The position numbers and the translations under genes are program-made. DNA of 21,767 nucleotides, taken from contig CALKUG010000040.1 of assembly GCA_937996765.1 (NCBI GenBank), positions 1 through 21,767 of the forward strand, in the 5' to 3' direction. The notes beneath the pieces are model-generated. The model did no database searches, had not been told where the DNA came from, and worked only from the letters and a program-made list of their open reading frames with translations. The stretch comes from an uncultured Ignavibacteria bacterium. GTDB taxonomy: Bacteria; Bacteroidota; Ignavibacteria; Ignavibacteriales; Ignavibacteriaceae. Below, in pieces: positions 13,921 to 21,767 of the stretch (its first letter is position 1; each line of letters starts with the position of its first letter).

Positions 13921-15030
13921 ATGCTCTATTATTTATTTGAATACATAAACCAGGTATTTGCCCCTCCGGGGTTCGATATGTTTCGCTTTTTAACGGTACG
14001 CATGGCTTTGGCTGCTATCACCTCACTGATATTTACCTTTATTATAGCACCTCGGATTATTCAAAAATTAAAAACGTTACATATCGGTGACCCCGGCAAA
14101 ACAGAAGCTCCCGCTGAACATATGTCGAAAAAAGGCACGCCTACCATGGGCGGATTGATTTTGTTAGTAAGCATAACACTTTCTGTTCTATTATGGGCAG
14201 ATATTAAAAGTGTTTACATACTTACCGTATTGGTAGGGACGTTGATACTCGGGGGTGTAGGCATTTTAGATGACTATTTGAGCGTTGTTAAAAAGGTTAA
14301 AAAAGGATTGCGTGGCCGATACAAGATAGTAGGACAGGTTGTTGTTGGGTTGATAACAGCAGTTGTTGTGTACGTGTCCCCTGAGTTCGCAGCCTCTACT
14401 ACACAAACTACATTACCATTTTTTAAGAATTTGAACTTTGATTTTTCTTATCTCTTTATACCTGCTGCAATATTTTTTATAACTGCAACTTCTAATGCTG
14501 TCAACCTTACTGATGGTCTTGATGGGTTGGCTACGGGACTTATCATAATAGCCATGCTTGCATTCACCTTGATAGGTTATGTATCAGGAAATGCGATTTA
14601 TGCCGATTATCTCAATATCATGTTTCTTCCGGGTTCAGGTGAGTTAACAGTGTTTACCGCTGCCATTATCGGCGCTGCCCTTGGTTTTATGTGGTACAAC
14701 TTTTACCCTGCTCAGGTGTTTATGGGTGATACAGGATCTTTGGCATTGGGAGGTGCTTTAGGAATAATAGCCGTATTACTTAAAAAAGAATTATTACTCC
14801 CTTTTTTGGGAGGAGTGTTTTTACTTGAGACTGTGTCAGTTCTTATCCAAACAAGCTATTTCAAATATACCCGTATGAAAACCGGTGAAGGTAAACGTGT
14901 CTTTTTAATGTCACCAATACATCATCATTTTCAAAAACTTGGATGGCATGAGCCAAAAATTGTGATGCGGTTCTACATTATCGGAATAATCCTTGCAATC
15001 ATTTCCTTAACATCGTTTAAGATAAGGTAA
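13921..15030 (+). CDS. mraY: Phospho-MurNAc-pentapeptide translocase MraY
   Basis: Polytopic inner-membrane enzyme that transfers phospho-MurNAc-pentapeptide to undecaprenyl phosphate, giving lipid I. About ten hydrophobic helices are spread over 369 residues. Family blocks present are KKGTPTMGGLI (70-80), ILDDYL with the Asp pair 117-118, NAVNLTDGLDGLATG (192-206), FMGDTGSLALGG (267-278) and the HHH block SPIHHHFQKLGW (331-342). The N-terminal extension MLYYLFEYI and the loop after helix 1 look like Bacteroidota MraY. The ATG follows the murF stop with no base between, so translation is probably coupled. Confidence 0.96.
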   Translation: MLYYLFEYINQVFAPPGFDMFRFLTVRMALAAITSLIFTFIIAPRIIQKLKTLHIGDPGKTEAPAEHMSKKGTPTMGGLILLVSITLSVLLWADIKSVYILTVLVGTLILGGVGILDDYLSVVKKVKKGLRGRYKIVGQVVVGLITAVVVYVSPEFAASTTQTTLPFFKNLNFDFSYLFIPAAIFFITATSNAVNLTDGLDGLATGLIIIAMLAFTLIGYVSGNAIYADYLNIMFLPGSGELTVFTAAIIGAALGFMWYNFYPAQVFMGDTGSLALGGALGIIAVLLKKELLLPFLGGVFLLETVSVLIQTSYFKYTRMKTGEGKRVFLMSPIHHHFQKLGWHEPKIVMRFYIIGIILAIISLTSFKIR

Positions 15031-15034
15031 AGAA

Positions 15035-16387
15035 GTGGAAATCCGTCAGAAACATATTGCGATTATCGGTGCTGAAAGAAGTGGTGTTTCCGCTGCTAAA
15101 CTTATACAGAAACTGGGTGGCTATCCATTTGTAAGCGATTTCTCTTCTGAAGAAAAAGTAGCTTCTTCAACAGCACTGCTACGTGAGTTGAATATCCCAT
15201 ACGAAGTAGGCGGTCACTCAGATAAAGTGCTTGGATCAGATTTTATAGTAGTTAGTCCCGGTGTTCCTTCAGATGCTCCAATAATTAAAGTGGCAAAGGA
15301 ACGCGGAATCGCCGTTATCGGTGAGATAGAACTTGCTGCCTCTTTTTGTAAAGGAAGCATTATCGCAATAACTGGCACTAATGGTAAAACTACAACAACT
15401 TCTCTTATGGGTCATGTGTTAACTACAGCCGGCATATCTACATTCATTGCAGGTAATATCGGTCTACCTCTTTCCGAGATTGTATTAGATGTACCTGAAG
15501 ATGGTGTAGTTGCTCTCGAAGTCTCAAGCTTCCAGCTCGATACAATTAGAGATTTTAAGCCCGAAATTTCAATGATTTTGAATATTACACCTGATCATTT
15601 GAATCGTTATAACTATCGATTTGAAGATTACCGCGACGCAAAATTCCGCGTGTTTATGAATCAAAATGGTGGTGATATTTTAATTATCAATGCTGATAAT
15701 GAGTCACTTCATGCGGTTCCAGACTTAGCTAAAACCAAAGTAAGAAGTTTCTCCACTAAAAATGAAATTACTGATGGTTGCTACTTACAAAACTCCACAA
15801 TTATTTATAAGGAAGCCGGAGCATTAAAATTCAGTATTGATACTAATGAACTTCTCCTTAAAGGCGAACACAATTATGCCAATGTTATGGCTGTTATTAT
15901 TGCCTCGTATTGGCTGGCTATTGATGGTGGCTCCTTAGCTAAAGCCTTACGTTCTTTTACCGGAGTTGAACACCGCCTTGAGCCGGTAGCGGTAATCAAA
16001 GGTATATCGTTTATAAACGATTCCAAAGCTACCAATGTTGATTCGGTGTATTATGCATTGCGCAGTTACACAAATAAATTGCTCCTTATCTTAGGTGGCC
16101 AGGATAAGGGTAATGATTACGCTCAAATTGAAGAACTTGTTTTACAAAATGTAAAAAAGATATATGCTATTGGAGCTTCTGCTGATAAAGTGATTAATTT
16201 CTTTGATGGTAAAGTTCCGGTCGAAAAGAAGGCTGATCTCAAAGCATGTGTTAAATCGGGAATTATTGATGGAAGTGAAGGCGACATAGTATTGCTCTCA
16301 CCGGCTTGTGCAAGCTTTGATATGTTTAAGAACTATGAGCACAGAGGTCAAGAATTTAAAAAAGCGGTAATGGAGATTTTGCAATGA
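15035..16387 (+). CDS. murD: UDP-MurNAc-L-Ala:D-Glu ligase MurD
   Basis: Ligase that adds D-glutamate to UDP-MurNAc-L-Ala. The N-terminal Rossmann-like domain begins IAIIGAERSGVSAA (8-21). The ATPase domain has TGTNGKTTTT (113-122) and LEVSSFQLD (161-169). The C-terminal part has GVEHRLEPV (309-317) and INDSKATNVDS (326-336), the MurD-specific block. Length 450 aa is typical. The start is GTG with AAGG seven bases upstream, overlapping the end of mraY. Only four bases separate the two genes. The stop overlaps the ftsW ATG in ATGA. Confidence 0.95.
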   Translation: MEIRQKHIAIIGAERSGVSAAKLIQKLGGYPFVSDFSSEEKVASSTALLRELNIPYEVGGHSDKVLGSDFIVVSPGVPSDAPIIKVAKERGIAVIGEIELAASFCKGSIIAITGTNGKTTTTSLMGHVLTTAGISTFIAGNIGLPLSEIVLDVPEDGVVALEVSSFQLDTIRDFKPEISMILNITPDHLNRYNYRFEDYRDAKFRVFMNQNGGDILIINADNESLHAVPDLAKTKVRSFSTKNEITDGCYLQNSTIIYKEAGALKFSIDTNELLLKGEHNYANVMAVIIASYWLAIDGGSLAKALRSFTGVEHRLEPVAVIKGISFINDSKATNVDSVYYALRSYTNKLLLILGGQDKGNDYAQIEELVLQNVKKIYAIGASADKVINFFDGKVPVEKKADLKACVKSGIIDGSEGDIVLLSPACASFDMFKNYEHRGQEFKKAVMEILQ

Positions 16388-17514
16388 AATCCACTCGCTT
16401 TTATGCTGTAATTATTGCACTTCTCACCATTGCACTTATAGTGCTTGGTTCGGCAATTGTAATGAGTGCTTCCAGTACCTACAGCGTTTTCAAGCAAGGG
16501 AATCAGTTTGCTTTATTCAAATCACATATTTCAAAGGGCGTTTTTGCAATTGGTTTGTTGATGCTTTTTGCTTTTATCCCCGTTTCTTTTGTAAAAAAAT
16601 ATACCAAGCATGCCTTAATACTATCAATACTCATTCTTTTTGTAACGGCGTTTTTTATGCCTGAAGTAAAAGGTGCTCGTCGTTGGTTTTACATGCCCGG
16701 CTTTAGCTTTCAACCGGCTGATTTGGTGAAAACATTTTTGTTCTTACATCTTGCTGTAATGATTGATGGTTTAGGTGAGAAATTAAAAGAGTTTAAGGAA
16801 GGACTCGCTTACCCTCTAATTTGGGTTGGTGTAGTTGTATTACTATTTGCTAAGCAACCCAATATGAGTAATGCAATTATGACAATCTTAGTTTCAGTAA
16901 GCTTGTTGTATATAGCAGGTGCAAGAATAAAACACTTGGTTGGGGTTTTTGGATCAGGGTTTATAATGATGGGCGGGCTAATGCTGCTTATGCCACATAG
17001 CAGGGTTCGTATATTAAATTTCTTTAACAGTGTTAATAGTGGCGAGAGCATGAATATACAAGTGCAACAGGCATTGTATAGTTTGGGTAGTGGTGGATTG
17101 TTTGGTGTGGGCTTTGGACATAGTAACCAACGGAATCTCTTTTTACCCGAAGCACATGGTGATTTTGTTTTTGCAATCTTAGGTGAAGAACTGGGATTTG
17201 TTGGGGCCATTAGCGTGTTGATTGTGTTTATGATGATTGGATTCTTTGGAATTCTCATCGCAAAAAATGCTACAAACAGAGCCGACCAGTTAATTGCTTT
17301 GGTTATTTCATTATCCATCGTACTTCACGCAGTCATTAATGCATCAGTTGCTTCAGGTTTTCTACCAACAACCGGAATCCCTTTGCCCTTAGTAAGTCAT
17401 GGTGGAACAAACATGATTTTTGTGGCCATTTCTATTGGCATATTAGTACAGATTGGAATTGTTGCAGAGTCAGATGAGCATTCATTAGCTCCTGATAGGC
17501 TGGGGTTACAATGA
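16384..17514 (+). CDS. ftsW: Septal peptidoglycan polymerase FtsW (SEDS family)
   Basis: Polytopic glycosyltransferase that polymerises lipid II at the septum together with FtsI. It has about ten helices in 376 residues. SEDS blocks are KGARRWFYMPGFSFQPADLVK (96-116), KQPNMSNA (157-164), and EAHGDFVFAILGEELGF (256-272), which holds the catalytic-type Asp 260. Near the end is TGIPLPLVSHGGTN (330-343). The last block has SHGGTN where proteobacterial FtsW has SYGGSS. FtsW is favoured over RodA by position, next to ftsI, murD and murG. It overlaps both neighbours by four bases. Confidence 0.94.
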   Translation: MKSTRFYAVIIALLTIALIVLGSAIVMSASSTYSVFKQGNQFALFKSHISKGVFAIGLLMLFAFIPVSFVKKYTKHALILSILILFVTAFFMPEVKGARRWFYMPGFSFQPADLVKTFLFLHLAVMIDGLGEKLKEFKEGLAYPLIWVGVVVLLFAKQPNMSNAIMTILVSVSLLYIAGARIKHLVGVFGSGFIMMGGLMLLMPHSRVRILNFFNSVNSGESMNIQVQQALYSLGSGGLFGVGFGHSNQRNLFLPEAHGDFVFAILGEELGFVGAISVLIVFMMIGFFGILIAKNATNRADQLIALVISLSIVLHAVINASVASGFLPTTGIPLPLVSHGGTNMIFVAISIGILVQIGIVAESDEHSLAPDRLGLQ

Positions 17515-18614
17515 ACAAAGCACCCAAAATACTATTTGCAGGCGGCGGCACGGGAGGCCATTTGTTCCCCGCAGTTGCTGTTGCTGAACGTGTACTCGAA
17601 AAGGCACCCGAGAGTAAAATTGTGTTTGTAGGCAGTAAATCAAAAATTGAAGGAAAAGTTATTCCTCAATTAGGGTATCGTTTTTTTCCTATATGGATTT
17701 CGGGATTTTCTCGCAGTCAAAATATTAAAAATTTACTTTTCCCCGTAAAACTTGTTGTGTCATTGCTTCAAAGCTTGTGGTTGAATTTGACATTTCGTCC
17801 CCATGTTGCCGTAGGAACCGGTGGTTATGCATCAGGGCCAGCGGTATTTGTTGCACACTTGTTAGGTGCACGCGTCGTGCTGCTGGAACAAAATAGTTAT
17901 CCGGGAATAACAACTCGTTTATTGGAGCGGTATGCTGATGAAATCCATCTTTCATTAGAAAAAGCTAAAGATTATTTGCACAACAAAAGCAAAATATTTG
18001 TCAGTGGAAATCCGATTCGTAAGGAGTTAGGTAAAACCAATCGATTGGAAGCTGCAAAGAAGCTCGGAATTGATGCTGATAAAAAAACGCTTGTGGTTCT
18101 TGGAGGAAGTTTGGGAGCAAAAACAATTAATCAGTCTATTTGCAAAGCCTTAGACGAGTTGGTGGCTGAAGATATCCAGATTGTGTGGCAGACAGGTAGT
18201 AATTATTACGAGAGATACAAATCTAAAGAATCTAAAAACATTAAAATAATTCCTTTTATAGATTCAATGGCTGATGTTTATGGAGTTGCAGATGTAATTG
18301 TTTCGCGTGCTGGTGCAACTACAATAGCTGAAATAACAAGTTTGGGAATTGCTTCAGTCTTGGTTCCTTCACCAAACGTTGCTGAAAACCACCAATACCA
18401 TAATGCAATTTCACTTGTAGAAAAAGAAGCAGCCCTTTTAGTTGAAGATAGTAATGCTCATGAATCTCTTGTAGTGGCTATAAAAGAGTTACTCAATAAT
18501 GATGAGTTAAGGCAGAAAATTAAAAACAATGCAACAGCAATCTCGTTTCCTAATGCTGCAACTGAGATTGCAGAACGAATATTAAAATTATCAAATAGTT
18601 ATCCCATTGCGTAA
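17511..18614 (+). CDS. murG: Lipid II synthase MurG (UDP-GlcNAc transferase)
   Basis: Peripheral inner-membrane GT-B glycosyltransferase that adds GlcNAc to lipid I, making lipid II. The N-terminal glycine loop is GGGTGGHLFPA (11-21). A second loop GTGGYASGPA (102-111) is followed by LEQNSYPG (125-132). The C-terminal domain has GGSLGAKTIN (198-207) and the UDP-GlcNAc-binding SRAGATTIAE (265-274). Length 367 aa is typical. It overlaps ftsW by four bases (ATGA) and ends 12 bases before murC. Confidence 0.96.
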   Translation: MNKAPKILFAGGGTGGHLFPAVAVAERVLEKAPESKIVFVGSKSKIEGKVIPQLGYRFFPIWISGFSRSQNIKNLLFPVKLVVSLLQSLWLNLTFRPHVAVGTGGYASGPAVFVAHLLGARVVLLEQNSYPGITTRLLERYADEIHLSLEKAKDYLHNKSKIFVSGNPIRKELGKTNRLEAAKKLGIDADKKTLVVLGGSLGAKTINQSICKALDELVAEDIQIVWQTGSNYYERYKSKESKNIKIIPFIDSMADVYGVADVIVSRAGATTIAEITSLGIASVLVPSPNVAENHQYHNAISLVEKEAALLVEDSNAHESLVVAIKELLNNDELRQKIKNNATAISFPNAATEIAERILKLSNSYPIA

Positions 18615-18616
18615 GT

Positions 18617-18621
18617 AGGAG
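18617..18621 (+). promoter_or_regulatory. murC: Shine-Dalgarno site deciding the murC GTG start
   Basis: AGGAG five bases before GTG 18627, in the 12-base gap after murG. It supports this GTG, after which the protein begins MFSNIKKIHFVGIGG as expected for MurC. Confidence 0.7.
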
Positions 18622-18626
18622 CAACA

Positions 18627-20006
18627 GTGTTCAGTAATATTAAAAAAATACATTTTGTTGGAATCGGTGGAATAGGAATGAGCGGTATAGCCGAGATTCT
18701 TTGGTCTAGAGGCTTCACAATATCCGGTTCTGATAAACAACTCAGCGATACTACGCGCAGACTTGAGTCACTCGGAATGACCATATATGAGGGGCATTCA
18801 GCGGAGAATATTAAGGATATAGATGTTCTTGTTTATTCAAGTGCGGTAATCACCGATAACCCCGAGGTGCAACAAGCAATTTCGCGTAAAATACCTGTAA
18901 TTAAACGTGCAGAAATGCTTGCGGAATGTATGAGAATGCAGTATGGAATTGGTATTGCAGGCACACATGGCAAAACTACCACTACATCGCTTGTTGGTTT
19001 GGTTCTTACCGAAGGCAAGGTTGATCCTACAATTATCGTAGGTGGACGTTTAGCTGATTTAGGTGGCACTAATGCACGACTTGGCAAAGGCAAGTACATT
19101 GTTGTTGAAGCTGATGAGTTTGACAGAACGTTCCTTCAACTTACACCTTCAATTGCAGCCATAACCACCCTCGAGAAAGAGCATTTAGATACCTACAAAG
19201 ATTTAGATGATATCAAAAAAGCATTTATTGAGTTTGCAAACAGAGTTCCGTTTTATGGGTTTGTTGTTATTTGCCTTGATGAACCGGCACTTCAAGATAT
19301 TTTGCCGGAAGTAAAGAGAAAGTACATTACTTACGGAGTTTCACCTCAAGCAGATATGAGAGCTACTAACATAGTATTTAAGGATAATCAAAGTGATTAT
19401 ACCGTTGAATATATGGGAGAAGAGTTGGGAACAATTACTCTCATGGTACCGGGTCTTCATAATGTCAAAAACTCATTAGTAGCAATTACCATTGCAGTGG
19501 AATTAGGAATTCCCTTTAAAACCATTAAAAAAGCATTGGAAAAATTTCGTGGAGTTTTTAGAAGATTTGAAATTAAATACGACAAGGAAATAATGGTTGT
19601 AGATGACTATGCTCATCACCCAACCGAAACAAGCGCAACATTAGCGGCTATACGCTCCGGTTGGAAAAGAAGATTGGTTGCAGTATTTCAACCACACCTT
19701 TTCACCCGCACTCGTGATTTTTATGAAGAGTTTGGTCGTTCATTTCTTAATAGTGATGTTTTTATTTGCACCGATGTTTATCCTGCTCGTGAACTGCCCA
19801 TTGAAGGAGTTACCGGAAAATTGATAATTGATTCAGCAAAGAAGTTTGGGCACAAAAACACCTACTATTGCGAAGATTCTGCCGATGTACCTGCACTGCT
19901 TAAGAGTATTGTTAAAGATGGCGACATAGTAGTTACCATGGGCGCCGGTCCAATATATCAACGCGGTTCTGAGTTTGTAAAACTTATCTCGGGAGAAGTA
20001 AAATAA
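18627..20006 (+). CDS. murC: UDP-MurNAc:L-alanine ligase MurC
   Basis: First Mur ligase, adding L-alanine to UDP-MurNAc. The N-terminal domain opens with IHFVGIGGIGMSGIA (8-22), typical of MurC. The ATPase domain has AGTHGKTTTT (111-120, His in place of the Asn of the other Mur ligases), EADEFDRTFL (161-170) and LEKEHLDTY (182-190). Further on are PGLHNVKNSL (276-285), FRRFE (312-316), DDYAHHPTE (327-335) and FQPHLFTRT (355-363). The EADEFDR form is like Bacteroidota MurC. Length 459 aa is normal. GTG start with AGGAG. Two bases separate it from ftsQ, with no murB or ddl between. Confidence 0.96.
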   Translation: MFSNIKKIHFVGIGGIGMSGIAEILWSRGFTISGSDKQLSDTTRRLESLGMTIYEGHSAENIKDIDVLVYSSAVITDNPEVQQAISRKIPVIKRAEMLAECMRMQYGIGIAGTHGKTTTTSLVGLVLTEGKVDPTIIVGGRLADLGGTNARLGKGKYIVVEADEFDRTFLQLTPSIAAITTLEKEHLDTYKDLDDIKKAFIEFANRVPFYGFVVICLDEPALQDILPEVKRKYITYGVSPQADMRATNIVFKDNQSDYTVEYMGEELGTITLMVPGLHNVKNSLVAITIAVELGIPFKTIKKALEKFRGVFRRFEIKYDKEIMVVDDYAHHPTETSATLAAIRSGWKRRLVAVFQPHLFTRTRDFYEEFGRSFLNSDVFICTDVYPARELPIEGVTGKLIIDSAKKFGHKNTYYCEDSADVPALLKSIVKDGDIVVTMGAGPIYQRGSEFVKLISGEVK

Positions 20007-20008
20007 CA

Positions 20009-20758
20009 ATGACGCGTGGTGTTAAAGTAAGTTTTGGCTTATTGGCTTTATTAATCATCGTTATAGGCGCTGCAACAGGATACAGCTATTATCGCGGATT
20101 AAAACAGAACATTACCGGTATTGAAATTCAAGGTGTAAAACTCCTATCGCCCGCTGAATATTTGAGCTTTACAAAGTTTGATAACAGAGTTTTTGAAAAC
20201 ATTCACTTACCGGGTATTAAACAACGGTTTGAGGAACATCCGTACATAAAACGTGCAGATGTAGAAATCAAGTACGATAGAACCGTGGTTGTTACCATTA
20301 CAGAAATAGATCCTCTTGCAGTTATCAAGGAAGAAGAGGACTTGTTTTTTGTAACACAAACAAAGGATGTTGTTTCGGTTATACCCGGAACGGACTATAT
20401 AGACTATCCGTTCATCATTAATTCCTCTTTTGATAAAGAGAAACCCAAACAACATTTTAAAAAGGATGTCGCTTCGGCATTTACGATAGTTAAAACTGCA
20501 ATGGTTATTAACAGACAACTCTACAACTCTCTCGCATCGGTAAATGTTCGCGGAGGTGGAGATGTTCTTCTTTCTCTTAATGATTTTTCAACAGTCGTAA
20601 TTCTTGGAAAAGATAATTTTACCGAAAAATTGTTTACGCTCAATCAGCTCATAAAAGAAAAAGAAAGATTTACTGAACCTATTGCATCAGCTTCGTATAT
20701 CGACATCCGATATAAAAACTATATTTATTTCGGAGTAGAAAAGAGTACAGGTATATAG
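20009..20758 (+). CDS. ftsQ: Cell division protein FtsQ
   Basis: Bitopic divisome protein that, with FtsL and FtsB, links early and late division proteins. It has a short cytoplasmic start and one membrane helix (about 8-28). A periplasmic POTRA-like domain (about 37-105) includes ITGIEIQGVKLLS and a block ending VTITEIDPLAVI. A beta-rich domain reaches to the C terminus, ending YIDIRYKNYIYFG. That end pattern is typical of FtsQ. The sequence is divergent, as in most Bacteroidota. Topology, POTRA and position between murC and ftsA support the call. GGAG is present about 13 bases before the ATG. Confidence 0.88.
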   Translation: MTRGVKVSFGLLALLIIVIGAATGYSYYRGLKQNITGIEIQGVKLLSPAEYLSFTKFDNRVFENIHLPGIKQRFEEHPYIKRADVEIKYDRTVVVTITEIDPLAVIKEEEDLFFVTQTKDVVSVIPGTDYIDYPFIINSSFDKEKPKQHFKKDVASAFTIVKTAMVINRQLYNSLASVNVRGGGDVLLSLNDFSTVVILGKDNFTEKLFTLNQLIKEKERFTEPIASASYIDIRYKNYIYFGVEKSTGI

Positions 20759-20761
20759 ATT

Positions 20762-21767
20762 ATGGCTAAAAGAGTAATTGCATCGTTAGACTTAGGTAGT
20801 ACAAAGATTGTAGCATTAATTGCTGAGAGATTGGACAATGGCAAATTTAATGTATTAGGCATTGGAGAAGCTCCGTCGGAAGGCATTATAAAGGGAATGG
20901 TTGTTAATATAAACAAAACTGCTGAAGCAATTCGCTTTGCAGTAAATGCAGCCTCCAACAGAGCAGGAATAACCATCACAAGAGTTAATGTTGGTCTTTC
21001 TGGCGAGCATATTTCAAGTATGCGTTTTCGCAATTACGTTACTATCACTAATGATGATCACGAAGTATCCGAAGACGACTTGCTCAGATTAAGAAACGAT
21101 ATAAAAACGGTTAATATTACCGCCGATAGATCCATTGTTCATATTATTCCCGAAGAATTCTTGGTTGACGGCACACCAGGCATCTCACAACCCATTGGAA
21201 TGTCTTGCACAAAACTTGAAGCATCGAACCATATTATACTTTCAGCAGCTTCTGCTATTGCAAATGTGCGTTCAGCCGTGGAGCGTGCAGGCTTGGAAAT
21301 AAATGAAATCATTCTTTCGCCACTTGCTTCGGCAAATGCTGTATTGGAAGAAGGTGAAAAGGATTTGGGTGTATTGGTTATAGATATTGGTGGTGGTACC
21401 ACTGATGTTGCACTCTACCACAACAATGCCCTTAAATACGCAAAAATTTACCCCTTGGGTGGTAACACAGTAACTAATGATATACGCGAAACCATTAGTG
21501 TAGTTACAGAAGAAGCAGATGATCTGAAAAAGAAATATGGCTATGCTCACCCCAAAGCTATATTGAGAGCAGAAGAAATTACCATACGTGGAATCGGTGC
21601 CGGTGCCGGAAGTAAAATTCATACCGAAATACTTACTCAAATTATTTCGTACCGTATGGCAGAACTTTTCGCATTAATAGATTATGATTTGAATCAAGCC
21701 GGTATGAAGGGAAAAAGTAAAGCAGGTGTTGTATTAACCGGAGGAACCGCTTTATTAAAAGGATCCT
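20762..21767 (+). CDS. ftsA: Cell division protein FtsA, truncated by the window end
   Basis: Actin-like ATPase that anchors FtsZ to the inner membrane and recruits later division proteins. ATG 20762 follows the ftsQ stop after three bases. The frame is open to the last base, giving 335 residues without a stop. Visible blocks are phosphate loop 1 ASLDLGSTKIVALIA (7-21), the 1C subdomain (about 80-160), phosphate loop 2 VIDIGGGTTDVALY (206-219), the AEDLK-like segment EEADDLKKKYG (250-260) and the adenosine motif VVLTGGTALLKG (323-334). The missing part should hold the last subdomain and the C-terminal amphipathic membrane-targeting helix. ftsZ would be expected next. Confidence 0.95.
   Translation, partial: MAKRVIASLDLGSTKIVALIAERLDNGKFNVLGIGEAPSEGIIKGMVVNINKTAEAIRFAVNAASNRAGITITRVNVGLSGEHISSMRFRNYVTITNDDHEVSEDDLLRLRNDIKTVNITADRSIVHIIPEEFLVDGTPGISQPIGMSCTKLEASNHIILSAASAIANVRSAVERAGLEINEIILSPLASANAVLEEGEKDLGVLVIDIGGGTTDVALYHNNALKYAKIYPLGGNTVTNDIRETISVVTEEADDLKKKYGYAHPKAILRAEEITIRGIGAGAGSKIHTEILTQIISYRMAELFALIDYDLNQAGMKGKSKAGVVLTGGTALLKGS

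Noticed and set aside
16809..17318. Minus-strand 169-codon open frame
   Set aside because: Shadow of ftsW. Its Pro/Ile/Asn-rich sequence is what antisense of membrane-helix codons gives.
21761..21766. GGATCC (BamHI site) one base before the window end
   Set aside because: It might mark the edge of a cloned insert, but one six-base site is weak evidence and says nothing biological.
1..21767. Search for CRISPR arrays, tRNA or rRNA genes, insertion sequences and prophage genes
   Set aside because: No spaced direct repeats, no clover-leaf or rRNA-like stretches, no transposase or integrase. All gaps are under 300 bases and are described above.

Overview
The window is an AT-rich bacterial chromosome segment whose main content is a division and cell wall (dcw) cluster. 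The organism is probably from the Bacteroidota/Chlorobiota side of the FCB group. Three things suggest this: MraY and FtsQ are of the Bacteroidota style, FtsI carries a PASTA domain, and the promoters upstream of rsmB and of the copper operon fit the TTTG / TAnnTTTG Bacteroidota pattern. murF lies inside the cluster between murE and mraY, which fits Chlorobi/Ignavibacteria-like lineages better than many Bacteroidia. The genus cannot be read from the sequence.

Layout. (1) 1-980: the last codons of an unidentified upstream gene, then lepB (signal peptidase I). (2) 977-4637, minus strand: a tightly packed five-gene operon. It runs, in transcription order, from two single-pass membrane proteins (191 and 128 aa) through a two-helix membrane protein (82 aa) to a CopZ-like copper chaperone and a CopA-type Cu(+) ATPase. 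(3) 4802-5664, minus strand: a small unknown protein followed by a lipoprotein N-acetylmuramoyl-L-alanine amidase. A terminator-like hairpin lies inside the amidase signal-peptide codons. (4) 5730-6947: rsmB, transcribed divergently and closed by a strong intrinsic terminator. (5) 7125-21767: the dcw operon with its own promoter and MraZ operator. The order is mraZ-rsmH-ftsL-ftsI-murE-murF-mraY-murD-ftsW-murG-murC-ftsQ-ftsA, with ftsA cut by the window end.

The dcw genes cover the cytoplasmic Mur ligase steps (MurC, D, E, F), both lipid-linked steps (MraY, MurG), the septal synthase pair (FtsW-FtsI) and the early divisome (FtsL, FtsQ, FtsA). They almost all overlap or abut, so they are probably translationally coupled. 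MurE carries the DNPR motif of the meso-diaminopimelate-adding enzymes.

I see no wholly new system here. The parts that most deserve a second look are small. They are a second, inverted pair of MraZ-box-like decamers upstream of the operator, the attenuator-like hairpin in the amidase gene, interleaved divergent promoters, and a shared PFYxPNTT motif in two unrecognised membrane proteins of the copper operon.
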